Assembly (NCBI GenBank): GCA_012032345.1 | Contig: JAAUQI010000014.1 | Coordinates: forward strand, 32,775 to 96,774 | Reading direction: 5' to 3' | DNA from: Leptolyngbyaceae cyanobacterium RM1_1_2 | GTDB taxonomy: Bacteria; Cyanobacteriota; Cyanobacteriia; Phormidesmidales; Phormidesmidaceae | Length of the DNA: 64,000 bases | Shown here: piece by piece, positions 56,994 through 64,000 of the stretch | Layout: each line of letters opens with the position of its first letter | How positions within the stretch are numbered: position 1 is the first letter of the stretch | Translations under genes and position numbers: made by a program | Notes under the pieces: generated by a model | Told to the model about the DNA's origin: nothing | Databases searched by the model: none | What the model saw: the letters and a program-made list of their open reading frames with translations, nothing else

Positions 56994-57167
56994 GCGATCC
57001 CAGAGCTTATTAAAAGCTTATTAAAAGTTGACTATTTCGCCGGGCAGGCCATGTTAGCGGAAACCCACAAATCTCAAAACACAGGTATTTTTTTATGGTC
57101 TGCCCACTTTATAATGATCCCATCGTCCAAAGCAGAGATTAGCTATCAACCTCACCTAACTGAAAAA

Positions 57168-57542
57168 ATGCATTTATCTGTTAACGACAAAACTTTTAAA
57201 AGTCAAGTTTTACAGTCTTCCATTCCTGTTCTAGTGCATTTTTGGGCACCTTGGTGCGGCCTGTGTCGGATGATTAAGCCTCTGCTAAACAGCTTTCAAT
57301 CGGAGTGGGAAGGCGACGTCAGACTGGTTGATGTGAATGCTGATGAAAACCTAAAGCTAGCCAACTGCTACCGTCTCACCACCTTGCCCACTCTGCTGTT
57401 TATTGAAAATGGTGAAGTTTCTGCGCGGCTAGATAGCTTTCGCGGACGCGAAGATTTGCGTCAGGCTTTAGATGCAATTATGCGGGGTCGAGATTCTTCA
57501 GGCTGTCTGACCTCTAGTGGTGCCGGGTCTGAGGGTTCGTAG
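57168..57542 (+). CDS. Thioredoxin-like protein with WCGLC active site
   Basis: 124 aa from ATG 57168. VLVHFWAPWCGLCRMIKPLL carries the redox pair Cys30/Cys33 with Leu instead of the Pro of WCGPC thioredoxins; RLTTLPTLLFIENGE contains the cis-Pro. The WCGLC variant usually lowers reductase interaction and changes the redox potential. An in-frame ATG at 57051 would add 39 residues with no recognisable content. The final codons (GAGSEGS and the TAG stop) run into the palindromic repeat at 57535, so the repeat has supplied the stop. Confidence 0.88.
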   Translation: MHLSVNDKTFKSQVLQSSIPVLVHFWAPWCGLCRMIKPLLNSFQSEWEGDVRLVDVNADENLKLANCYRLTTLPTLLFIENGEVSARLDSFRGREDLRQALDAIMRGRDSSGCLTSSGAGSEGS

Positions 57543-57605
57543 TCAGTGTTTTTAGCACTGAAGTGCTTACTACGAGCTTTTGGCACTGAAGTGCTCACTA
57601 CGAAC
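57535..57605. repeat. Nested palindromic repeat, copy 2
   Basis: GTTCGTAGT (57535-57543) and ACTACGAAC (57597-57605) are perfect inverted ends. Inside, TTAGCACTGAAGTGCT and GGCACTGAAGTGCTCACTAC repeat the same motif in tandem. Related to 30798-30853. It occupies the gap between the thioredoxin-like gene and ribD and includes the former's stop codon. Confidence 0.85.
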
Positions 57606-58708
57606 TAGAGCAGATAGGCTTCGATTAGTAGATCGGTGCCGATTTGCTGCCAGTGTAGACGCTCTAGCTGCAGCGCCTGAGTCATAGTGTCGAAGCCTAG
57701 ATCGCCTACTGGGGTAGGGGCATTCTGACCACCAATAATTTTAGGCGCGACAAAGGCCCAAACCTTTTGTACTGCTCCCTCAGCGATCGCTGCTGCTGCT
57801 AATCTTCCTCCACATTCCCACAGCACGCTCAGCAGCTCTCGCTGATACAGGTAATGCATTGCGGTTGTAGGCGACAGGGCCGGTAGCTCTATGACCTCTA
57901 CGCCCTGGTGCTGAAGCCAGTCCTGCATCTGAGGATTAGCCCCGGAGTTTGTCAGCACCAGCGTTTGGGCTATGTCAACCTGCCAGAGATTCGCTTCCCT
58001 GGGCAAATCAAGCTGCTGGCTCATGACAATTCGCAGGGGATTGCGATCGCCCTGCCCGTGACTGGTGAGATGAGGATTGTCGCGCCGTACCGTGTTGCCC
58101 CCCACAATCACAGCATCGCAGACAGAGCGCAGTCGATGCACCGCAGCTCTAGCTTCTGCGCCCGTTACCCAGGCACTGTGCCCAGAGACCGTGGCAATTT
58201 TGCCGTCTAGAGTCATGGCGTATTTTAGAATGCCGAAGGGTTGGTGATGCTGAATTCGGTGAACGAATGCTTCATTTAGCTGCTGACAGGCAGCCTCTTC
58301 AATGCCCACAACAACTTCTAGACCCGCTGCCCTCAGACGCGCTAGACCGCTGCCCGACACGCGCCCGTCTGGGTCAACCATACCCACACAAACCCGCCGG
58401 ATACCCGCCTGAATGATTGCTTCTGTGCAGGGTGGAGTCCGCCCATGATGGTTACAGGGTTCCAGGTTGACGTAGAGTGTAGCCCCGGCAGCGCTATCTC
58501 CTGCGGCCCTGAGCGCAAAAACTTCTGCGTGGGGCTGTCCGGCTTTGGGGTGAAAGCCTTCGCCTACAATAGCTAAATCCTGTGTAACTACCGAGCCTAC
58601 GAGGGGATTAGGGGCCGTGTAGCCTGCAGCCTGCTGAGCCAGCTTCAGGCAGCGCTGCATCATGGTGCGATCGAATTCAGCAGACACGGTATCTAACCCT
58701 GGCAGCAA
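57605..58708 (-). CDS. ribD: Bifunctional riboflavin biosynthesis protein RibD (deaminase/reductase)
   Basis: Second and third steps of riboflavin synthesis. 367 aa, full length. The N-terminal deaminase has the zinc site HAEVFALRAAG and NLEPCNHHGRTPPCTEAI; the C-terminal reductase (about 155-367) has FGILKYAMTLDGKIAT, VSGHSAWVTGAEARAAVHRL, DAVIVGGNTVRRDNPHLTSH and a WECGGRLAAAAI segment. The first residues include LPGLDTVSAEFDRTMMQRCL, so a second start at Met15/16 is possible. The gene stop abuts the palindromic repeat. Confidence 0.96.
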   Translation of the reverse strand: MLPGLDTVSAEFDRTMMQRCLKLAQQAAGYTAPNPLVGSVVTQDLAIVGEGFHPKAGQPHAEVFALRAAGDSAAGATLYVNLEPCNHHGRTPPCTEAIIQAGIRRVCVGMVDPDGRVSGSGLARLRAAGLEVVVGIEEAACQQLNEAFVHRIQHHQPFGILKYAMTLDGKIATVSGHSAWVTGAEARAAVHRLRSVCDAVIVGGNTVRRDNPHLTSHGQGDRNPLRIVMSQQLDLPREANLWQVDIAQTLVLTNSGANPQMQDWLQHQGVEVIELPALSPTTAMHYLYQRELLSVLWECGGRLAAAAIAEGAVQKVWAFVAPKIIGGQNAPTPVGDLGFDTMTQALQLERLHWQQIGTDLLIEAYLL

Positions 58709-58758
58709 AGATGTCTGCTTAAGCTTAGCGTGGATAGCGGACGAGTAGCCTTATATAA

Positions 58759-58862
58759 TACTGAATCCTCTTTGGCTACCCCCGATTAGGCTGGGCAAAC
58801 ACCGTTTGCCCCTAGGCAAGTCACCTATCTTTGAATCGGGGTTATACGATTCGGATTTGGTA
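58759..58862. mobile_element. 104-bp MITE, copy 2
   Basis: Identical, base for base, to 33932-34035. It lies 50 bp upstream of the ribD start, flanked on both sides by TAA (58756-58758 and 58863-58865), which supports a 3-bp TNA target duplication. It may affect ribD transcription. Confidence 0.9.
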
Positions 58863-58920
58863 TAAGGTGTTGCTGAGGCTGCTGTTGTGTATCTGGTTTG
58901 TGACCTACCTGCTCAGGTGC

Positions 58921-59133
58921 CTAAATAGAAACCCAGTCTGTATCGCCTGCTTGAGAAATTCTCTGAAAAGCTTTTTTACACAGGATAGAGGGCAAGGTCA
59001 CTGGCCACAGCACGGTTGCTAGAGCAATGACAAACCAGATACCCAAATCGGTTTTAGTGGTAGCACTGTCCTTGGCAAGCCCGCGCATCAGAACTGATAA
59101 GACCAGAGAAGCAGGTAAAAAATAGAGCAGCAT
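58921..59133 (-). CDS. Small membrane protein of unknown function
   Basis: 70 aa. Two hydrophobic segments (MLLYFLPASLVLSVLMRGLA and LGIWFVIALATVLWPVTLPS) are separated by the polar KDSATTKTD; the composition and length resemble small conserved cyanobacterial membrane proteins. No function can be given. The overlapping plus-strand frame that runs through the MITE is not called. Confidence 0.6.
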   Translation of the reverse strand: MLLYFLPASLVLSVLMRGLAKDSATTKTDLGIWFVIALATVLWPVTLPSILCKKAFQRISQAGDTDWVSI

Positions 59134-59534
59134 TTTAAAGATTCAGATAAGTTTGTGTGTGCGTATAGTTTTGCCTGTCTTCTAGAAAATGGGTTGGGGG
59201 AAATCACTGATTTCTCAACTGAGTGAATGAGTATATTCACGGTTGTCAGCAGTGTTAGCGGCTTAAAAACGGCAGCCTAATCTTTCAACACTTTAAAGCT
59301 GCCGGAAAGGTGTCATTGGATAGACGTCATTACGTATTTTTTTGACTAAGGTAAATCTGATATCTCTGCGGTTAGTGGGCGATCGCCCTTAGCAAAAAGT
59401 TGCCAGAAGGTTGATAGCCTGATCGAAGTTCTGTGATAAAGATAGTTTGCTAGGTCAAGAAGTATTGATAAACGTAAATACTTATCATTTGACTTTACGT
59501 TTTGCATGTACCAGTCAAGGGTGGCTAGAGCGCT
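59134..59534. other. Intergenic region upstream of the mscS-type gene
   Basis: About 400 bp with a HIP1-centred palindrome (GGGCGATCGCCC near 59379) and the operator-like inverted repeat listed separately. No gene seen. Confidence 0.4.
59470..59502. promoter_or_regulatory. Operator-like inverted repeat upstream of the MscS gene
   Basis: AAACGTAAA (59470-59478) and TTTACGTTT (59494-59502) are perfect 9-bp arms with a 15-bp spacer, ending 32 bp before the ATG. The arms are 24 bp apart centre to centre, about two helical turns, which would suit a dimeric regulator. Confidence 0.5.
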
Positions 59535-61364
59535 ATGGCTTTTCCTCAGCGTATTTATCTAACTAGCAGCCGTACCCTACGAAGGCGACGGTGGCTAGTG
59601 GGCTGGGTCAGTTTTCTAATTAGCGCTATGGTGCTGGTGACATCTGCGGCGTCATCGGCTCAATCGCTTGACCAATCGCCTCTGAGCGAAGTCATACCGC
59701 AGTCTGTCGAAAATCTTTTACCCTCTAGCTTGCAAGATTTGATTGCCTTCAGCAGCGATCTAAGCGCCGCTCCTGTTGACCTCGATGGCCGCACGATCTT
59801 TTACGTGGCAGCACCTGCGGCGGGTGATGCGGCGGGTAGCGAAGTAATCTCAGCCGCTAGGCGCTCGTGGGAGATTGAGCAGCGACTGCGGGAGTTTGCC
59901 CGACAGGACTATCAGATCGAGAGCTTAGACGTCACCTCAGCAGTCGAAGAGGTCAGCAACCAGCCAATTATCTATGTCAACGGTAACTTTTTGATGACGG
60001 TGACGGCGGCTGACGCCCAGCTCCGAGGACTGCAAGATTTGACTATTCGAGCTGAGGAGCTAACCCGGCTGATTCGCAGCGCCCTTGTTCGCTTCAAACA
60101 GGAGCGCCAACCCCAGTTTTTACGGCAGCAAATTTACATTGCTCTGGGCGGACTGACAATAGCTATTTTTCTAAGTCTGGCGATCGCCAGTTTTCAGCAT
60201 ATCCTAGCCCGTCGCCGCCGTCGCTGTGACAGCGCTATGGGTGCAATTGATACCGCCTCAGATGCCCAAGCCGCAAATCCGGCGGCAGAGAGTTCGACGG
60301 CGCTGAGAGAGCAAATGCACCGCCGCCAGCAGCGCAATATTCTAGATGTGCAGCGGCGGCTTTTGATCTTGGGGCAGGTAGTTTTATGGATCAGCGCTTT
60401 AGTTTTAGCCCTAGGACTATTTCCTTATACCCGGTGGCTACAGCCTATTTTGCTGGATATTTTGAAGCTGCCCGTTAAGCTGGTCGCCTTGTTTGCTGTT
60501 CTTTACAGCCTAATTAGGCTGGGCAACGTGCTGATTGATCGCTTTTGTATTGCGCTACAGGATCGACCGACCTGGGTGCCAGAGCGATCGCAGCGGCTTT
60601 CACTGCGGCTCTCAACTTTTGCTCAAATTGCTAAGAGCATCATGGCCTCAGCCCTAATTGCGACTGGCATCTTAGTGGCGCTATCGCTGGTAGGCGTCGA
60701 GATTGCGCCGCTGCTAGCGGGAGCTGGAATTGTTGGTTTAGCTATTTCCTTTGCTTCTCAAAGTCTAATTAAAGACGTGATCAACGGCTTTTTGATTGCG
60801 CTAGAGGATCAGTATGGCGTCGGGGACGTGGTTGTGATTGGGGATGTCTCTGGCTTTGTTGAAACCATGAATCTGCGGATTACCCAGTTGCGCAATGAAG
60901 AAGGGCGTTTGATTACTATTCCCAATGGCCAAATCACGGTGGTGCAAAACCTCTCAAAAGAATGGTCGCGGGTAGACGTGACTATTGCAGTTGACCCCAG
61001 CGCTGACCTCGATCGCGCTATTGCTGTAATCGACCATGTGGCCCATGAGATGAGCCAGGACAGCCGCTGGCAGTCTTTAATTTTGGAACCGCCTCTGATG
61101 CTGGGGGTCGATCGCCTGGATTATTTTGGAGCTGCCATTCGCGTCTGGATCAAAACGCTGCCGCTAAAGCAGTGGGATGTGGCCCGTGAGTATCGCAGGC
61201 GGCTGAAGCTGGCTTTTGACCACTCAAATATTCCTATCGGCAGGCCCCATCAGTTTGTGCAGATCAATCCGCCAGATACGCCTGTCCCTGTCGATTCGCC
61301 CCTGGGTAACAGCCAGGTTAACGGTGCGCCTGATCCGGCCAAGAGTCATTCGGCTCAGGCATGA
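59535..61364 (+). CDS. Mechanosensitive ion channel, MscS family (large, with N-terminal domain)
   Basis: 609 aa. An N-terminal hydrophobic signal (about 20-40, WVSFLISAMVLVTSAASSAQ) precedes a periplasmic domain (about 45-185), then transmembrane helices near 197-222, 270-295, 305-325 and 365-390. The MscS pore and beta domain follow: AGAGIVGLAISFASQSLIKD, FLIALEDQYGVGDVVVIGD, NEEGRLITIPNGQI. The C-terminal cytoplasmic part is complete. It releases solutes on hypo-osmotic shock. Cyanobacterial homologues with this long N-terminus are common. Confidence 0.93.
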   Translation: MAFPQRIYLTSSRTLRRRRWLVGWVSFLISAMVLVTSAASSAQSLDQSPLSEVIPQSVENLLPSSLQDLIAFSSDLSAAPVDLDGRTIFYVAAPAAGDAAGSEVISAARRSWEIEQRLREFARQDYQIESLDVTSAVEEVSNQPIIYVNGNFLMTVTAADAQLRGLQDLTIRAEELTRLIRSALVRFKQERQPQFLRQQIYIALGGLTIAIFLSLAIASFQHILARRRRRCDSAMGAIDTASDAQAANPAAESSTALREQMHRRQQRNILDVQRRLLILGQVVLWISALVLALGLFPYTRWLQPILLDILKLPVKLVALFAVLYSLIRLGNVLIDRFCIALQDRPTWVPERSQRLSLRLSTFAQIAKSIMASALIATGILVALSLVGVEIAPLLAGAGIVGLAISFASQSLIKDVINGFLIALEDQYGVGDVVVIGDVSGFVETMNLRITQLRNEEGRLITIPNGQITVVQNLSKEWSRVDVTIAVDPSADLDRAIAVIDHVAHEMSQDSRWQSLILEPPLMLGVDRLDYFGAAIRVWIKTLPLKQWDVAREYRRRLKLAFDHSNIPIGRPHQFVQINPPDTPVPVDSPLGNSQVNGAPDPAKSHSAQA

Positions 61365-61390
61365 GGGAGTTTTTTTAAGCTGCACGCTAA

Positions 61391-62056
61391 TCACAAGGCT
61401 ATTGCTGCCATAGCCTGAGATAGGAGCTGTTTGACTTCAGCGTCGCTGGTCTGGGAGAAGTCTTCGTACCAGAGGCTAATAGAGTAGAGGTGTTCGGGCT
61501 GCTTGAGGCAGACGAAATCATCCACTTCCTGTTTCAGTAACTTAGCTGTAGACTGGGGCGCTACGGGTACGGCCACTATTAGCTGAGCCGGAGACTGAAG
61601 TTTGAGGGCGGCGATCGCAGCTCTGAGAGTTGACCCAGTAGCAACGCCGTCATCAATCACAATCACAATACGATCGCGCAGATCAGGAGCAGGCCGATCG
61701 CCCCGATAGCAGCGATCGCGGCGGGCTAGCTCCTGTTCTTCGTAGCGAACCACCTGTGCAAAGGCCGCAGCAGACAGTTTGAGGCTGTCAATAATGTCGT
61801 GATTGAGAATGCAAATATCAGGGCTGGCGATCGCGCCCATTGCCAGCTCCGGGCGATCGGGGACGCCCAGTTTGCGAACCAGGCATAAATCTAGCGGTAC
61901 CTGCAGGGTGGTTGCTACCTCATAGGCAACGGGGACGCCCCCTCTGGGCAATGTCAGCACAATCACGTCAGGGCGATTGGCGTAGCGCAGTAGCGCCTGA
62001 GCCAGTTGTTGTCCGGCCTCTGTGCGGTTGTGAAAACGCTCTTTCATGGCGATCAC
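61391..62056 (-). CDS. Phosphoribosyltransferase-domain protein
   Basis: 221 aa. FHNRTEAGQQLAQALLRYAN and VIVLTLPRGGVPVAYEVA open the type I PRTase fold; the PRPP-binding motif is IVIVIDDGVATGSTLRAAIA. Such proteins (often called predicted phosphoribosyltransferases) occur next to stress genes in many bacteria; the base substrate is unknown. Several ATG starts lie close together at the N-terminus (Met1 and Met4). Confidence 0.92.
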   Translation of the reverse strand: MIAMKERFHNRTEAGQQLAQALLRYANRPDVIVLTLPRGGVPVAYEVATTLQVPLDLCLVRKLGVPDRPELAMGAIASPDICILNHDIIDSLKLSAAAFAQVVRYEEQELARRDRCYRGDRPAPDLRDRIVIVIDDGVATGSTLRAAIAALKLQSPAQLIVAVPVAPQSTAKLLKQEVDDFVCLKQPEHLYSISLWYEDFSQTSDAEVKQLLSQAMAAIAL

Positions 62057-62229
62057 CCCGTTTCTCTTTAGCTTATCGCTTTCTCACGCTGCCAGAGAGA
62101 TGCCCTGTAGAGTCTGTGGAAACCAAAGTCAGCAATATCTCTAGAGGGATGTGAAATTCCAGCCGCCCTTGCCAGACTGGAATCAAACTCAAAATAAACC
62201 AGAAAAAGACAGAACCGGGAGAATTGCCG

Positions 62230-63063
62230 ATGCGATCGTTTCGTTTGCCCTCTGGAGAGCAGATACCCGCGCTGGGAATGGGCACCTGGAAAATGGGTGA
62301 ATCTGCGCGATCGCGCTCAGCCGAGGTGACTGCCCTCCGGCGCGGATTAGATTTAGGCATGACGCTGATTGACACGGCGGAAATGTATGGCGAAGGCGGG
62401 GCCGAGGAAGTGATTGCTGAGGCGATCGCTGGGGAGCGGCCTAGAGTATTTTTAGTCAGCAAGGTCTACCCCCACAATGCCAGTCGCCAGGGAGTCATCG
62501 CCGCCTGCAATCGCAGTCTCAAGCGGCTGCAGACCGACTACCTGGACTTGTATCTGCTGCACTGGCGCAGTTCGGTGCCCCTCTCAGAAACCCTAGAAGC
62601 TTTTCAGGCGCTGAAGCAGGCAGGCAAAATCCGCGACTATGGCGTCAGCAATTTTGACACCAGCGCCATGAAAGCCGCCATCGCCCTGCCCGGTGGAGCC
62701 GCGATCGCCACCAATCAGGTGCTTTATAACCTGTCTAGACGGGGCATTGAGTGGGACTTGCTGCCCTGGTGCCGCCAGCAGCAGATGCCGGTGATGGCCT
62801 ATTCCCCCGTTGAGCAGGGACGGCTGCTGTCGGAGCGCGCGCTCAAGGCGATCGCCCAGCACAAGGACGTAACGGCGGCGCAGGTGGCGATCGCGTGGCT
62901 GCTACATCAGCAGAATGTGGTGGTAATTCCTAAATCTAGCAGCGTGCAGCACGTAGAAGAAAATCTGGCAGCTCTAAACATTCAGCTTAGCCCAGAAGAC
63001 CTAACGGCCCTAGATCAGGCGTTCCCGGCTCCAACTCGGCCCGTGGCGCTGCAAATGCTGTAG
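62230..63063 (+). CDS. Aldo/keto reductase
   Basis: 277 aa from ATG 62230. The NADPH-dependent reductase tetrad is present: Asp48 and Tyr53 in TLIDTAEMYGEGG, Lys78 in VFLVSKVYPHN, His111 in LYLLHWRSSVP. AWLLHQQNVVVIPKSSSVQH is the cofactor-binding end. A TTG at 62224 would add two residues. The substrate is probably a small carbonyl compound. A Nudix gene follows after 53 bp. Confidence 0.93.
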   Translation: MRSFRLPSGEQIPALGMGTWKMGESARSRSAEVTALRRGLDLGMTLIDTAEMYGEGGAEEVIAEAIAGERPRVFLVSKVYPHNASRQGVIAACNRSLKRLQTDYLDLYLLHWRSSVPLSETLEAFQALKQAGKIRDYGVSNFDTSAMKAAIALPGGAAIATNQVLYNLSRRGIEWDLLPWCRQQQMPVMAYSPVEQGRLLSERALKAIAQHKDVTAAQVAIAWLLHQQNVVVIPKSSSVQHVEENLAALNIQLSPEDLTALDQAFPAPTRPVALQML

Positions 63064-63116
63064 ACTTGGGCGGTCAGGCTCTCAGATGCCCAGCATTGTG
63101 CAAAATACTACCCAAT

Positions 63117-63542
63117 ATGGCAAAGCCCAAAATTCGACCGATTGCAATTTGTTTGTTTCGTCAAGGCGATCGCATTTTGGTTGCCGAAGGCTATGACGCT
63201 CAAACAGGCAAAACTTTTTGTCGGCCCCTGGGTGGGGGGATTGACTTTGGTGAAACTAGCCAAGCCGCGATCGCCAGAGAAGTGCAAGAGGAGCTAGGAG
63301 CTGACATTACCGATAGCTGTCTGCTCGGCATTTTAGAATCAATCTTTAGCTACAACGGCGAACTGCTGCACGAAATCGTGTTTGTGTATGATGCTCGCTT
63401 TGCTGATTCATCTTGGTACGAAAAACCAGTTTTGCAGGTGCAGGAGGGCAAGCGGCAGTTTAAGGCTCACTGGCGATCGCTAGACGATCTCCAAGCCACC
63501 AACCTCCAACTGGTTCCAGAACAGCTTTGGACACTTCTATAG
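63117..63542 (+). CDS. Nudix hydrolase
   Basis: 141 aa from ATG 63117 (MAKPKIRPIAICLFRQGDRI); upstream TTG at 63066 is unlikely. The complete Nudix box GGIDFGETSQAAIAREVQEE-LGA lies at about residues 37-61. Hydrolyses a nucleoside diphosphate linked to another group; the substrate is not evident. The C-terminus has Trp-rich AHWRSLDDLQ typical of ADP-ribose or (d)NTP-type members. Confidence 0.93.
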   Translation: MAKPKIRPIAICLFRQGDRILVAEGYDAQTGKTFCRPLGGGIDFGETSQAAIAREVQEELGADITDSCLLGILESIFSYNGELLHEIVFVYDARFADSSWYEKPVLQVQEGKRQFKAHWRSLDDLQATNLQLVPEQLWTLL

Positions 63543-63556
63543 AATCTTTGCCCTCT

Positions 63557-63581
63557 GGTACCCAGGCTCTGGCTGGGTACC
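63557..63581. other. Perfect hairpin after the Nudix gene
   Basis: GGTACCCAG (63557-63565) and CTGGGTACC (63573-63581) form a 9-bp stem with a 7-base loop, 15 bp past the Nudix stop. A second stem, GCGGC/GCCGC (63589-63601), follows. There is no T-run, so it is a structural transcript end at best. Confidence 0.55.
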
Positions 63582-63672
63582 CCCCCTGCGGCTCCGCCGC
63601 CAAAATAGGGGCAGATTGGAGCAGGCGCGACTAAAATTGACGTGACCCACTGCTGACTTTGCCAGAGACTTT

Positions 63673-63810
63673 ATGAACCTGCCCCCCACCAGTCCGCTTG
63701 GCCCTTTTGAAGATCCCTTAGCAGGCGGGCTGACGGGGCTGGTTTTGGAGCTAGTACCTGACGGCAGAAATAAAGGAGCTATTCAGGAGGTCAGTGGTTT
63801 GCCGGTATAA
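63673..63810 (+). pseudogene. Probable 5' fragment of a gene cut by an IS630 element
   Basis: ATG at 63673 opens 45 codons: NLPPTSPLGPFEDPLAGGLT, GLVLELVPDGRNKGAIQEVS and GLPV. The last codons overlap the 3' end of the minus-strand transposase, so the native reading must end within about 63740-63780. I do not recognise the gene. The start and Pro-rich, acidic content look like a real N-terminus, but the call is tentative. Confidence 0.35.
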
Positions 63811-64000
63811 TTCCACTTGAAGGGTTTCGCCATAGTGCGATTGAAGTAGGCGACAAAGGCCAGCATCTTCTTTTTAAGGTGAGCTTGACTCTTAAAACTA
63901 GAGCGTCGCAGCAACTTGCGCACCAAAATACTGAACCAAATTTCAATTTGATTGAGCCAAGAGCAATGCTTCGGGGTGAAGTGCACCACCAGGCGATGGT
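63783..64000 (-). CDS. IS630-family transposase, C-terminal part (runs off the window)
   Basis: The frame is open to the window edge: HRLVVHFTPKHCSWLNQIEI, WFSILVRKLLRRSSF and MLAFVAYFNRTMAKPFKWNY, ending TGKPLTS and a TGA stop. HFTPKHCSWLNQIEIWF contains the third catalytic acid (Glu) of the IS630/Tc1-mariner DDE/D triad. The rest lies beyond 64000. Whether it is the same element type as the helix-turn-helix fragment at 34103-34340 cannot be judged, since the two pieces do not overlap. Confidence 0.85.
   Translation of the reverse strand, partial: HRLVVHFTPKHCSWLNQIEIWFSILVRKLLRRSSFKSQAHLKKKMLAFVAYFNRTMAKPFKWNYTGKPLTS

Noticed and set aside
58831..59022. 63-codon plus-strand frame
   Set aside because: Begins inside the MITE and overlaps a more plausible membrane protein on the other strand.

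Overview
This is a cyanobacterial chromosome segment. The evidence is the allophycocyanin core genes (apcE, apcA, apcB, apcC), Mg-chelatase subunit I, a carboxysome shell (CcmK-type) protein, a ferredoxin-thioredoxin reductase chain, a CRR7-type NDH-1 protein, a helical carotenoid protein, a System II cytochrome c biogenesis pair, and dense GCGATCGC (HIP1) palindromes. The four-linker-repeat ApcE (1084 aa) predicts a five-cylinder phycobilisome core, as in Nostoc/Anabaena. I cannot name the species; a filamentous Leptolyngbya/Nodosilinea-like lineage is only a guess.

Layout. 1-1.6 kb: mazG, a DUF2227 membrane protein and tRNA-Val(UAC). 2.3-7.6 kb: the phycobilisome core genes apcE and apcABC. 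7.7-11.2 kb: ftsW, ccdA, ccs1. 11.2-17.5 kb: an accessory region with an HSDR_N-type nuclease-like protein, a Uma2 nuclease and two large modular proteins. These two start with an identical 83-nt leader but carry different payloads (OmpA plus metzincin-like protease; caspase-fold-like domain plus SH3b) and resemble cargo of contractile injection systems. A lipoprotein gene overlaps the first. 17.6-32.2 kb: mostly core genes (WD40 protein, alaS, ftrV, PP2C phosphatase, nfeD and a frameshifted SPFH gene, a ccmK-like gene in a small cluster, chlI, ruvC, CRR7, HCP, moaE).

32.2-34.6 kb is a scrap yard: a truncated serine recombinase, an insertion sequence whose right side carries an inverted copy of its own left end, a 104-bp MITE inserted in that copy, an IS630 helix-turn-helix fragment and a glycosyltransferase remnant. 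It borders an AT-rich, HIP1-free polysaccharide island (34.8-40.8 kb: two GT2, one intact GT4, one frameshifted GT4 and a Wzy-like membrane protein). The exopolysaccharide theme continues in native-looking DNA at 41-50 kb: a WcaI-like GT4, a secreted protein, an SLH-beta-barrel protein, a Wza-like exporter, a Wzc-like tyrosine kinase and, convergent with it, a Cys-dependent phosphatase.

50-63.5 kb returns to ordinary chromosome: an ABC-class ATPase, CRY-DASH, esterase, GHKL ATPase, VOC protein, DUF92/VTE6-like, NnrU/Z-ISO-like, thioredoxin, ribD, MscS, phosphoribosyltransferase, aldo/keto reductase and Nudix. A second, identical copy of the MITE lies next to ribD at 58.76 kb. The window ends inside an IS630-type transposase that seems to cut a short gene fragment.

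The strongest leads are the leader-sharing effector-like pair with an overlapping lipoprotein, the identical MITE pair with 3-bp duplications, and three apparent frameshifts that are each repaired by one extra A.
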